DNA of 17,417 nt from Methylotenera_A sp031369365 (GCA_031369365.1 JANMOP010000002.1:1-17417); one strand, 5' to 3'. Shown: positions 7,610 through 15,496, counted from the stretch's first letter. A program made the numbers and translations. Notes: a model not told the origin generated them from the letters alone.

Positions 7610-7736
7610 AGCCACAGATGAACACAGATAAACACAGATTATTAGCATGAAAAGCATTGTTTATGAGTAATCCGTGAATTTTGGCTAAGTAGAGGTTTTT
7701 GAATTTATTTGTGTGCATTTGTGTTTATCTGTGGCT
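7610..7736. repeat. Palindromic intergenic element, copy A (nasA-nirD gap)
   Basis: The arms AGCCACAGATGAACACAG (from 7610) and TGTGTTTATCTGTGGCT (to 7736) form a long imperfect inverted repeat. Its core includes GCATGAAAAGCATTG. A second copy in the same orientation lies at 9821-9941, with matching arms and core (GCATGAAAATCATTG). It fills nearly all of the 148-nt gap between nirD and nasA and looks like a MITE/REP-class repeat. A transcript would fold it into a long hairpin, which could affect stability or processing between the two genes. Confidence 0.85.
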
Positions 7737-7746
7737 GATTTGATTT

Positions 7747-8076
7747 TTAACTCTTTAACTCTAAGTAAACAAAGCCATCTTCAATTTTGGTATTAAAACA
7801 CGCCGTTTCGCCCACATCTGGTTCTTCGGCTTTACCATCTACCAAGCTGATTTTCCACGAATGCAATGGGCAAGCGACTTTATCGCCATAGACAATGCCT
7901 TGCGACAATGGCCCAGCCTTGTGTGGACACATATTATTAATGGCAAAAATGCGGTCATCTTCTAGGCGAAAAACGCCAATTTCTATGTCTGCATTGTCTT
8001 TATTTTTGGTACGCACCACACGTGCGCCTAACTTTGGAATATCTTCAAACGGTGCAACCTTTACCCAACGACTCAT
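7747..8076 (-). CDS. nirD: Nitrite reductase small subunit NirD (Rieske-type)
   Basis: A 109-residue Rieske-fold partner of NirB in NADH-dependent nitrite reduction to ammonium. The ATG at 8076 gives MSRWVKVAPFEDIPKLGARV, matching the E. coli length of 108. An AAAGG lies about 8 nt before it, whereas the frame's upstream start at 8106 has no support. The Rieske-like motif CPHKAGPLSQG...CPLHSW is intact with both Cys-x-His and Cys-x2-His pairs, as in NirD forms that could hold a 2Fe-2S cluster (E. coli NirD lacks some of these ligands). It is placed 37 nt after the phosphatase-kinase gene and apart from nirB, which is unusual because nirB and nirD are normally adjacent. Confidence 0.93.
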   Translation of the reverse strand: MSRWVKVAPFEDIPKLGARVVRTKNKDNADIEIGVFRLEDDRIFAINNMCPHKAGPLSQGIVYGDKVACPLHSWKISLVDGKAEEPDVGETACFNTKIEDGFVYLELKS

Positions 8077-8113
8077 GCTGTAAACCTTTAGAATTAAATT
8101 AAACAAGCCAAAC

Positions 8114-9808
8114 TTAAGAAACTACTAGCAAATATGCCAGTAATATATTGATAATAAATGAAAAAATTGCTATCCATTGCCATTTAACCAGTCGTGCGCG
8201 TGCAATTAATGGCGTGCGCGCTGGTGCTAACAACGGTTTTAACTCGCCCACCTCTACTGCATGCAGCATTTCTTCTGCGGTTTCAAAACGCTTATCAGCA
8301 TCACGCGCTACGGCTTTAAGCACAATATTTTCAAGCCAATAGGGGATGTCAGGCCGATAGCGAGTAAGTGGCGTTGGATCATTAAATTTTGGATGTTGAA
8401 AAGGCTCAATTTCCCCATAAGGATATTTGCGCGTCAGCAGATGATACAGCGTCACACCAGCGGCATAAATATCGGTTTGCGGGTTGGCTGTTGCACCATC
8501 AAATAGCTCTGGTGCCATGTAACTAGGCGTACCTGGGTTTTGTGTCATAGCTGAAGCTTCGGTACTGCTACTAAGCGCCACCCCTAAGTCTAACAAGCGT
8601 AAACGTTGATCGCTGGCTTGATGAATGTTAGCTGGTTTTATATCACGGTGAATAATGTTTAAGCGGTGCAGTGCACCGATACCGCGTAGCATATCAGTAC
8701 CGATTTTTGCCGTGCCTGCGGCGGTAAAATAATGGCCGCTGTCTATGCGTTGTTGCAAGGTGGCACCTTCATGCCAGCTCATCACAAAATATAGTTTGCT
8801 GCGCTTTTCTAAAGATAATGGCAGCACTTGTGGCACATATTGCGATACTACGCGCTTGCCAAGCCATTCTTCGTTTAGCAAACCGTTACAGCTTTCCATA
8901 TCTGTTGCTAAAAGCGCTTGTAGCGTTTTAAGTACAAACAATTGTTTGGTATCTGTTTTACGCACTTTATATAGCAAACTGGCGCGTGATTCATGCAAAA
9001 TTTCAAGCACTTCAAAATCGTCAATAAACTCGCCAACACTTAGCTTTGGCGGTAGCGTTAAGTGCTTGCCGCCTGCGATACGTTCGCTCAATGAATCTGC
9101 GCCTAGCTCACTAATTTTAATGATGACGGCGGTGGAGTTGTCGGCACTTTGTTGCTTAATCGCAGTTTTGGTGAGATGGTCGGCCACCATTTGCACATTG
9201 TCAAATTTACTTAAACCTGCATGAATAGCTTTTTCGCCCAAAGATTCCCACGCGCCATCGCTCATCAATGCAAAGACATCCCCCACTTGTAGCGCACCTT
9301 CGGCAAAATCAACGGCTAAATGTGCATCTAAACCTACGGCGCGCTTTAGCACATGGCGCATGTCAGGCCTATCCCATACGTGGTCGGTGGTGAGTTGTTT
9401 CAGCCTGCCATCGCGCAGCAAATAAATGCGCGTATCGCCTACATGCGCTAAATAATAGCGCCTTCCGCGCAAAATAATGAGCGATAAGGTCGTTGCCATG
9501 CCGGCTAAATCACGGTTGGCATTGGCTTGCGAAATGAGCCAACGGTTTGCTGCAGTCATCACTTTATCTAAAGCGGTGTGTGGCTCCCAAGTGTCTGGCG
9601 TGGCGTAATAATCGGTAGTGACAGTACGCACCGTCATCTCACTCGCTTCGCCACCGCCCGCATTACCGCTAACGCCATCTGCCACGGCAATTAGCGCGCC
9701 TTTAACGCTAAGCTGCTCATTTTCAGGCGTGACTACGCCTATATAATCCTCGTTACGCTCTCGCGGTCCAGTAAGACTAGATTGACCGATTTCGAACTTA
9801 AGCGACAT
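8114..9808 (-). CDS. PP2C-type phosphatase fused to Ser/Thr protein kinase, C-terminal membrane anchor
   Basis: A bifunctional signalling protein of 564 residues. Residues 1-235 are a PP2C domain with the metal-binding aspartates in RERNEDY (Asp21), VADGVSGNAGGGEAS (Asp44), LMSDGAWESL (Asp184) and DNSTAV (Asp223). Residues about 265-520 are a Hanks-type kinase: Lys294 in FVLKTL, HRDIKPANI (387-395, Asp389, Asn394), DLG in place of DFG (Asp407) and SYMAPE. The glycine-rich loop is degenerate (LHESRASLLYKV). Residues 544-563 are one hydrophobic helix near the C-terminus, so the catalytic domains face the cytoplasm. A kinase gene of this kind lies next to nirBD-nasC in Pseudomonas aeruginosa. 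The ATG at 9808 is chosen because an upstream ATG (9832) falls inside a repeat. The substrate is unknown; control of nitrate uptake or reduction is inference. Confidence 0.88.
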   Translation of the reverse strand: MSLKFEIGQSSLTGPRERNEDYIGVVTPENEQLSVKGALIAVADGVSGNAGGGEASEMTVRTVTTDYYATPDTWEPHTALDKVMTAANRWLISQANANRDLAGMATTLSLIILRGRRYYLAHVGDTRIYLLRDGRLKQLTTDHVWDRPDMRHVLKRAVGLDAHLAVDFAEGALQVGDVFALMSDGAWESLGEKAIHAGLSKFDNVQMVADHLTKTAIKQQSADNSTAVIIKISELGADSLSERIAGGKHLTLPPKLSVGEFIDDFEVLEILHESRASLLYKVRKTDTKQLFVLKTLQALLATDMESCNGLLNEEWLGKRVVSQYVPQVLPLSLEKRSKLYFVMSWHEGATLQQRIDSGHYFTAAGTAKIGTDMLRGIGALHRLNIIHRDIKPANIHQASDQRLRLLDLGVALSSSTEASAMTQNPGTPSYMAPELFDGATANPQTDIYAAGVTLYHLLTRKYPYGEIEPFQHPKFNDPTPLTRYRPDIPYWLENIVLKAVARDADKRFETAEEMLHAVEVGELKPLLAPARTPLIARARLVKWQWIAIFSFIINILLAYLLVVS

Positions 9809-9820
9809 ATTTAATTTTAT

Positions 9821-9941
9821 CCACAGATGCACACAGATGCATGCTGATAAAAGCAGATTAAAGGCATGAAAATCATTGTCATATCATAGTAGCTTTTCAA
9901 TATCATTTGTTTTATCAGTGTTTATTTGTGTTCATCTGTGG
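9821..9941. repeat. Palindromic intergenic element, copy B (kinase-transporter gap)
   Basis: CCACAGATGCACACAGAT (from 9821) and the right arm ending CATCTGTGG (9941) are imperfect inverted repeats. The centre shares GGCATGAAAATCATTGTCAT with copy A at 7610-7736, in the same orientation. It occupies most of the gap between the transporter gene and the phosphatase-kinase gene and overlaps the rejected upstream start of the latter. Confidence 0.85.
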
Positions 9942-9956
9942 CTAATAAGGGGTTTA

Positions 9957-11168
9957 TTAAATCTTCGCCGTCGTTGCTGCGGCACTGCCCCAAGTGGTTC
10001 TCCAGCGCGTTTTTACGCCACTTAAGCCAATAGTCGCTAATACTGCAAGCCCAGCAAAAATTATCAGGCCAGCTTGGTAGCTGCCTGTGGCCTGCTTAAA
10101 GTACCCCAAGCTGGCTGCCAAGTAAAAACCACCCACGCCACCTGCCATACCTACTAAGCCTGTCATTACGCCAATTTCTTTCCGAAAGCGTTGTGGAACG
10201 AGCTGAAATACAGCGCCGTTACCCATGCCTAATACCGCCATTACAGGGATGATAATGGCTAAGGCTAATTGATAAGTAGGCTGGCCAAAGCTCATGACAA
10301 ATAACAATATTGCAGCAATCGTGTACATCACGAGCAGGGTGCGTATGCCACCAACACGGTCTGCAATTAGCCCGCCGACTGGGCGTGTGAGCGAACCTGC
10401 GAACACGGCTGCAGCTGTGCAGTAACCCGCTTTAACCGCGCCAAGTGCGTATAAATCGTTAAAATAAATCGTTAAACTAGATGCCAAACCTACAAAACCG
10501 CCAAAGGTTACGCTGTAAAAAAACATAAACCACCATGCGTCTTTGTCTTTTAAGATGGCCAAATATTGGCTGAGTGACTTGGCAGGCGGCGTGTCTGGGC
10601 TATCTTTTGCAAAAATTACATACACAGTAAGTGCGACACCTAAAGGAATTAGTGCTAAGCCAAAAACGTTATTCCAGCCATAAGCCACCGCTAAACTAGG
10701 TGCAAGTAGGGCGGCGAATACCGTGCCTGAGTTGCCCGCCCCAGCAATGCCAAGTGCTGTTCCTTGGTGTTCTGGCGGATACCAGCGACTTGCTAAAGGT
10801 AGCGCAACCGCAAACGCTGCGCCTGCAAAGCCTAAGCCTATGCCTAGCATTAAGGCCTGCTGAAAGGTTTCAATGCCATGCAACCAAGCTGTGAGCAAGC
10901 TTGCAATGACAATGATTTGCCCAATTAGCCCCGCCATTTTTGGTTTAATTTGATCAACCAATACACCCATCACAATACGCAATAGTGCACCCGCTAATAC
11001 TGGTGTAGCCACCATCAAACCTTTTTGTGCAGGCGTAAGATGCAAGTCAGTCGCCATTTGCACGGCAAGCGGGCCTAGCAGTACCCACACCATAAAACTT
11101 AAATCAAAATATAAAAATGCCGAGAATAATGTGGGTTTGTGCCCAGCTTGCCAAAAACTGCTTTTCAT
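9957..11168 (-). CDS. MFS nitrate/nitrite transporter (NNP family, NarK/NasA type)
   Basis: An inner-membrane carrier of 403 residues with about 12 hydrophobic segments. It has the two nitrate/nitrite porter signatures: GTALGIAGAGNSGT at about 137-149, and GMGNGAVFQ plus GLVGMAGGVGGFYLA at about 315-351. Arg64 (ALLRIVMG) and Arg262 (TRPVGGLIAD) sit where NarK uses two arginines to hold the anion. The ATG at 11168 has AAGGA 7 nt upstream. As a single carrier in an assimilation cluster it probably imports nitrate (and nitrite). No ABC-type NrtABC system is present. It is likely cotranscribed with nirB, from which it is separated by a 145-nt gap filled by an inverted repeat. I leave the symbol open because narK, nasA and nrtP are all used for this family. 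Confidence 0.93.
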   Translation of the reverse strand: MKSSFWQAGHKPTLFSAFLYFDLSFMVWVLLGPLAVQMATDLHLTPAQKGLMVATPVLAGALLRIVMGVLVDQIKPKMAGLIGQIIVIASLLTAWLHGIETFQQALMLGIGLGFAGAAFAVALPLASRWYPPEHQGTALGIAGAGNSGTVFAALLAPSLAVAYGWNNVFGLALIPLGVALTVYVIFAKDSPDTPPAKSLSQYLAILKDKDAWWFMFFYSVTFGGFVGLASSLTIYFNDLYALGAVKAGYCTAAAVFAGSLTRPVGGLIADRVGGIRTLLVMYTIAAILLFVMSFGQPTYQLALAIIIPVMAVLGMGNGAVFQLVPQRFRKEIGVMTGLVGMAGGVGGFYLAASLGYFKQATGSYQAGLIIFAGLAVLATIGLSGVKTRWRTTWGSAAATTAKI

Positions 11169-11200
11169 GCTGATTTCCTTAACTCAATTATTTTTTAGTT

Positions 11201-11299
11201 TGTCATTCTGAGCGTAAGCGACGAATCCAGCGTTATGTGACGGCACTATGGGTTTTTCGCTTCGCTCACTATGGATTCTTCGCTTCGCTCAGAATGACG
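11201..11299. repeat. Inverted intergenic repeat between nirB and the transporter gene
   Basis: TGTCATTCTGAGCG (from 11201) and CGCTCAGAATGACG (to 11299) are inverted arms extending about 29 bp each with few mismatches (inner ends GAATCCAG and ATGGATTC). The central part contains a further CTTCGCTCACTATGG partial copy. The motif GTCATTCTGAGCGAAGCG is familiar as a dispersed bacterial intergenic repeat. In the nirB-transporter transcript it would fold into a long hairpin. Confidence 0.8.
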
Positions 11300-11313
11300 G
11301 GGTGGATAGTCTT

Positions 11314-13767
11314 CTAAACCTCAATCGTCTCAAATTCCTTTTGTAATTCGCTACTTTTCACACGCTCGCTCCAAGGCTCTACAGCGCCTTGTAGGGCATA
11401 TAACAAGCGCTCGTAAGCGGCTTTGCGGCCTTCTGCGTCTGCAACCACGCGTTGCTTCACATATTCCAAACCCATGCGGTGAATCCAGTGTACCGTTCTA
11501 TCCAAATAGCGCGCTTCTTCACGATAAATTTGTATAAATGCACCTGAATATTCCAGCACTTCATCGGATGTTTTTACTTTGCATAAAAACTGCGCTACTT
11601 CGGTTTTGATGCCACCGTTGCCACCTACATAAATCTCCCAGCCAGAATCTACGCCAATAATGCCCACATCTTTAATGCCAGATTCGGCGCAGTTTCTAGG
11701 GCAGCCTGACACGGCGAATTTAACTTTATGCGGCGCCCACATGTGGTCAAAGGCTTTTTCAATATCAATGCCCATTTGGGTAGAATTTTGCGTGCCAAAG
11801 CGGCAAAATTCACTACCCACGCAGGTTTTCACGGTGCGTATTCCTTTGGCGTACGCGTAGCCAGAAGGCATATCTAAGTCCTTCCACATACCGACCAAAT
11901 CTTCTTTTTTCACGCCGAGCAAGTCAATACGTTGCCCACCTGTGACTTTTACCATTGGCACCGCATATTTATCCGCCACATCGGCAATTTTGCGCAATTG
12001 GTCAGGCGTAGTCACGCCGCCATACATACGCGGAATGACCGAATAAGTACCGTCTTTTTGAATATTGGCGTGTACGCGCTCATTAATGAAACGCGATTGC
12101 GGATCATCGACCGCCTCGTGTGGCCAAGTGGATAGCAAATAATAATTGAGTGCTGGCCTGCAAGTGGCGCAGCCATTGGGTGTGCGCCACGCCATACCGC
12201 GCATGGCATCTGGAATATTCAGATATTTATGTTGGCGAATTTCTTCGCGCACTTCTTCGTGATTTTTGTCTGAGCAACCGCAAATAGATTTACTAGTAGA
12301 AGGGGGCGCATAACCGCCGCCTAAAGTACTGGCTAAAATTTGCTCAACCAAGCCAATGCAGCTGCCACAGCTTGAACCCGCCTTGGTTTGTTTTTTAACA
12401 TCATCAATGGTAAATAAGCCTTGGTCTTGAATCGCCTTTACGATAACTCCTTTGCACACACCATTACAGCCGCATACTTCCATTTCATTGGTCATTTGCG
12501 CGGCTTTATCTTGGCCTTGGTGGCCAGTATTACCCAAACTATCTTGGCCAAACATGAGTGAATCGCGAATTTCGTGTATGGCTTTGCCATCGCGCAGCAT
12601 TTGAAAATACCACGCTCCATCGGCGGTATCGCCATACAGCACGCTGCCTATAATTTTATCATTTTTGATGACGAGCTTTTTGTAAACACCGCCAACCGCG
12701 TCATGCAACACAATTTCTTCGCGCTCATCGTCCGCTGCCTCAGCACCGCTTCTAAAATCGCCTGCACTAAATAAATCGATGCCCGTGACTTTTAATTTGG
12801 TTGATGTAACAGAGCCTTTATACAAGCCAATACCAAAGTTAGCTAAATGCGTTGCACAGACTTTGGCCATTTCAAATAATGGCGCAACCAAACCATAGGA
12901 AATACCACGGTGCGCCACACATTCGCCAACGGCATACACGCGCGGGTCGTAAGTTTGCATGGTATCGTTCACCACAATACCTTTATTGCAGTAGATGCCA
13001 GCAGATTCTGCTAAACTAAAATTTGGGCGTATGCCAACTGCCATTACTACTAAATCAGCGGGTAAACTTGTACCATCAGCAAAATGAATCGTATCTACGT
13101 GGTTATTTGTGCCTGTAAGCGCTTTGGTGTTTTGTTTTAACTGAAAATTTAAGCCTTTGGCTTCTAAGCTTTTTTGCAACATTTTGCCAGCAGTTTTGTC
13201 GAGTTGCCTTTCTAGTAGCCACTCGTTACGGTGAATCACCGTTACATCCATGCCTTGAATTTTTAAACCATTGGCCGCTTCTAGCCCAAGCAAACCACCG
13301 CCAATCACCACTGCATGCTTATGCACTTTTGCCGCATCTATCATGTCATTGGTATCTTTAATATCCCGATAACCAATGACGCCCTCTAAATTAGCACCTT
13401 CTATGGGCAGCATAAACGGTTTAGAGCCAGTGGCAAGTAGCAGCCTGTCATATTCTGCGCTAGTGCCATCTTCAGCATAAACTACACGATTTTTACGGTC
13501 AATTTTGTTAATGCGCACACTGGTGTATAACGTGATGTTATTTTCAGCATACCATTCACGCGTGTTTAAAATAATGTCGTTAATGGTTTGCTCGTTCGCC
13601 AGCACGGGCGAGAGCATAATGCGGTTGTAGTTAGGGTAGGGCTCGTCACCAAATACGGTAATATCGTAAATATCGGGGGCGATTTTTAGCAGTTCTTCAA
13701 CTACGCGCATGCCCGCCATGCCATTACCCACCACTACTAAGCGTATCTTTGATTCAGTTTTTTGCAT
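11314..13767 (-). CDS. nirB: NADH-dependent nitrite reductase, large subunit NirB
   Basis: Cytoplasmic siroheme enzyme of 817 residues reducing nitrite to ammonium with NADH. The FAD-binding motif VVVGNGMAGMRVVEEL is at 11-26 and the NADH-binding motif AVVIGGGLLGLEAANGL at 152-168. A BFD-like 2Fe-2S module follows with Cys432, Cys434, Cys467 and Cys470 (VCGCNGVC, then SSCGSC). A second short cysteine cluster SICGCSD lies near 495. The C-terminal ferredoxin/siroheme domain carries the siroheme-4Fe-4S ligands Cys649, Cys655 (TCVGSEFC), Cys689 and Cys693 (GCPRNC). Length is close to the E. coli 847. The ATG at 13767 lies about 30 nt downstream of the start predicted for a sigma-54 promoter. The SD is weak. 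nirD is 3.2 kb downstream rather than adjacent. Confidence 0.96.
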   Translation of the reverse strand: MQKTESKIRLVVVGNGMAGMRVVEELLKIAPDIYDITVFGDEPYPNYNRIMLSPVLANEQTINDIILNTREWYAENNITLYTSVRINKIDRKNRVVYAEDGTSAEYDRLLLATGSKPFMLPIEGANLEGVIGYRDIKDTNDMIDAAKVHKHAVVIGGGLLGLEAANGLKIQGMDVTVIHRNEWLLERQLDKTAGKMLQKSLEAKGLNFQLKQNTKALTGTNNHVDTIHFADGTSLPADLVVMAVGIRPNFSLAESAGIYCNKGIVVNDTMQTYDPRVYAVGECVAHRGISYGLVAPLFEMAKVCATHLANFGIGLYKGSVTSTKLKVTGIDLFSAGDFRSGAEAADDEREEIVLHDAVGGVYKKLVIKNDKIIGSVLYGDTADGAWYFQMLRDGKAIHEIRDSLMFGQDSLGNTGHQGQDKAAQMTNEMEVCGCNGVCKGVIVKAIQDQGLFTIDDVKKQTKAGSSCGSCIGLVEQILASTLGGGYAPPSTSKSICGCSDKNHEEVREEIRQHKYLNIPDAMRGMAWRTPNGCATCRPALNYYLLSTWPHEAVDDPQSRFINERVHANIQKDGTYSVIPRMYGGVTTPDQLRKIADVADKYAVPMVKVTGGQRIDLLGVKKEDLVGMWKDLDMPSGYAYAKGIRTVKTCVGSEFCRFGTQNSTQMGIDIEKAFDHMWAPHKVKFAVSGCPRNCAESGIKDVGIIGVDSGWEIYVGGNGGIKTEVAQFLCKVKTSDEVLEYSGAFIQIYREEARYLDRTVHWIHRMGLEYVKQRVVADAEGRKAAYERLLYALQGAVEPWSERVKSSELQKEFETIEV

Positions 13768-13808
13768 AATATTGACTTAAATTGATGAATACAGTTAGCT
13801 GTGTATTG

Positions 13809-13823
13809 GCAATTAGTGTGCCA
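13809..13823 (-). promoter_or_regulatory. Sigma-54 (-24/-12) promoter of nirB
   Basis: The minus strand reads TGGCAC-ACTAA-TTGC, with GG and GC separated by exactly 10 nt, an excellent RpoN promoter match. The predicted start is near 13797, leaving a 30-nt leader before the nirB ATG. It lies in the 195-nt gap after the porin gene, so nirB and the genes downstream can be transcribed independently of the porin. Confidence 0.8.
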
Positions 13824-13884
13824 ACATAATTTTTTGTTTAAAACCATTGGCTTACCCATTTTTTTCAATCAATAGAATTAAATA

Positions 13885-13934
13885 AGCGCACAAAAAGTGC
13901 AAACGCACCGTTTGGACGACCCAAAAGAGTGCGT
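13885..13934. promoter_or_regulatory. Overlapping dyads upstream of nirB, candidate NtrC enhancer region
   Basis: GCAC-AAAAA-GTGC (13888-13900) is followed by a second dyad, ACGCAC (13903-13908) with GTGCGT (13929-13934), whose interior pairs again (TTTGG 13911-13915 with CCAAA 13921-13925). The core shares GTGCA, then GCACCGTTTG, with the stronger site upstream of the porin gene. It is centred about 85-130 bp upstream of the nirB sigma-54 start, a normal enhancer position. Half-site spacing departs from the NtrC consensus, so the factor is uncertain. In read-through RNA the same bases could form alternative hairpins. Confidence 0.4.
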
Positions 13935-13962
13935 AATAAACTTTTTTGAACTAGTGGTTGCT

Positions 13963-15450
13963 TTAAAATGTGTACATTGCAGTTAGCCACAGTTTTTCTG
14001 TGTCACGAATACGGCCTCTGTTGCCAGCAACGTTATTTGCTGTGTTTGGCACAGCCGCATAGTTATCGTCTTCGCTAAATTTACCATACTCAAATTTGGT
14101 CATGATGTTCTTGTTCCAGTTATAAGTGGCCGCCACATTCCACTCAGTGCCGTACTTGTCACCATTTTTAGCTGTGCCACTGCCCACGGTATTAAAGTTT
14201 TCATCTGATTTAAACACATGGTAATCAGCAAAAAATAGAATATCCGCATATTTATACGTAACTGTAACAAACGTATCTTGAATACCTTGGCGCGGAGTAA
14301 CTAAAAACTTATCTACCCAGCCTTGAAACAAGTGGTTGGTACCAAATGGCGTCTGAAAGGCATATAGGCTATTGTTACTAGATAACAACTCTTGATCAAT
14401 GCGGACATTAAACGCATCAATACCCACACCGCCGCCTATTTTGTAATAATGTGCATCGATACGTTTATCACCATCAGCATAATCGGTTTGTTTAGCATAT
14501 TCAGCGGTGTAAAGCGCACGTAAATTGGGGTTAAATGGGTGCACGCCATCTAGACGTAAGCCCAATATTTTATTGGATTGGTCGGCAGTTAGATTGGGCT
14601 TGCCGTTGTTATTAAGCGCATTTGCACCAAACCATGCGTTGCCAAAACCTAAATCGTCCATATTAGAAAAATAACCATAACCTACTAAAAACTCAGTAGG
14701 TGAAATACGATATTTGACATTGGCAATTTCTAAATCACCATCACGTTGGTTGGTGGTAATTTGCGTGACTTGCTCAAGATGTGCTAAAAACACTTCCGTA
14801 TCTGGAATAGATTTGTTTAATACAGATGCACCATCAAACACTTGCATCACTTGCCTAAAAGCAATATCACCAATAAAGCGCACGTTATCTAAATTAACTT
14901 GTTGACGGCCTAAACGAAAGCGCGTGTTTTTAATGCCTGTCCAATCTACATACAATTGATTCACATCAAAATGGTATGGGTCAACAATAACGGCATAGCC
15001 TGCTTTATCAATTTGAGTTACGTTGTCTTTACGGTCGTTAAAATGATCAATAAATTTAGTGACACCAATTAACTGCCCAGCAAAACTAAAGTTATTATAG
15101 GGCGCGGTTTGCCAGCCTACAAGGCTACGTAAGGTTAGGCCTTCACCATCTTTAAGTTCTTGGTTTGCAACAGGCGCAACCGCCAGGTCATCTTGATCTA
15201 CATTTTCATAACGTAATCTAAAGCTGCTTAAATTTTTACCCTCTTTAATCGAGTTTATGAATGTATATTCATCAGTAGCAATCTCTTCAGCTTGTACGTT
15301 ATTTGAAAATCCAGCAAAAGCTAAGCATAAATTAAGTGCCAATAAACTGATTTTTGGGGCTTCAAATTTAAGCTCGGTCAGTTTAAGTCGATTCAAAGAT
15401 TTATCGCGCACTGCAGCCCAAGAGGCTAACGCCTTTGTCTTTTTGCTCAT
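13963..15450 (-). CDS. Alginate-export-family outer-membrane porin in nitrate cluster
   Basis: A 495-residue predicted beta-barrel. A hydrophobic signal segment (ISLLALNLCLAFAGF, about 34-48) ends at a VQA cleavage site near residue 54. It is preceded by an unusually long charged N-terminal region of about 33 residues. The mature part alternates aromatic and polar residues in many strands (NTRFRLGRQQVNLDNVRFIG, KILGLRLDGVHPFNPNLRAL) and ends TEKLWLTAMYTF with a terminal Phe, the outer-membrane insertion signal. This resembles the alginate-export domain family (AlgE-like), which includes many porins not involved in alginate. Its sigma-54 promoter and NtrC-like site, and its position before nirB, suggest a nitrogen-regulated channel for nitrate or a nitrogen source. 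That role is inference. The start ATG at 15450 has GGGA about 6 nt upstream. Confidence 0.75.
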   Translation of the reverse strand: MSKKTKALASWAAVRDKSLNRLKLTELKFEAPKISLLALNLCLAFAGFSNNVQAEEIATDEYTFINSIKEGKNLSSFRLRYENVDQDDLAVAPVANQELKDGEGLTLRSLVGWQTAPYNNFSFAGQLIGVTKFIDHFNDRKDNVTQIDKAGYAVIVDPYHFDVNQLYVDWTGIKNTRFRLGRQQVNLDNVRFIGDIAFRQVMQVFDGASVLNKSIPDTEVFLAHLEQVTQITTNQRDGDLEIANVKYRISPTEFLVGYGYFSNMDDLGFGNAWFGANALNNNGKPNLTADQSNKILGLRLDGVHPFNPNLRALYTAEYAKQTDYADGDKRIDAHYYKIGGGVGIDAFNVRIDQELLSSNNSLYAFQTPFGTNHLFQGWVDKFLVTPRQGIQDTFVTVTYKYADILFFADYHVFKSDENFNTVGSGTAKNGDKYGTEWNVAATYNWNKNIMTKFEYGKFSEDDNYAAVPNTANNVAGNRGRIRDTEKLWLTAMYTF

Positions 15451-15496
15451 TTAGATTCCCACATTTGGTTTTAATGCTAAACACAGTTTGACTTTA

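Noticed and set aside
7610..7736. CRISPR-like repeat of CACAGAT units
   Set aside because: The units form one imperfect palindrome with inverted arms and no regularly spaced direct repeats or spacers.
8114..9808. Calling the kinase domain an inactive pseudokinase
   Set aside because: The VAIK-type Lys, HRD Asp, Asn and DxG Asp are all present. A weak glycine loop and DLG alone do not show loss of activity.
9809..9832. Earlier ATG for the phosphatase-kinase gene
   Set aside because: It lies in the arm of the dispersed repeat (CATCTGTGG region) and encodes residues unlike PP2C N-termini.
13809..13826. TTGGCA-N7-TGCCAA dyad as a repressor operator
   Set aside because: The exact -24/-12 spacing and position before nirB make a sigma-54 promoter the simpler reading; the symmetry follows from TGGCA and TTGCC.
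13888..13934. Classical ANTAR (NasT/NasR) double-hairpin leader of nirB
   Set aside because: The region is upstream of the predicted nirB start, and the loops do not show the expected hexanucleotide pattern. It is kept only as a low-interest alternative.
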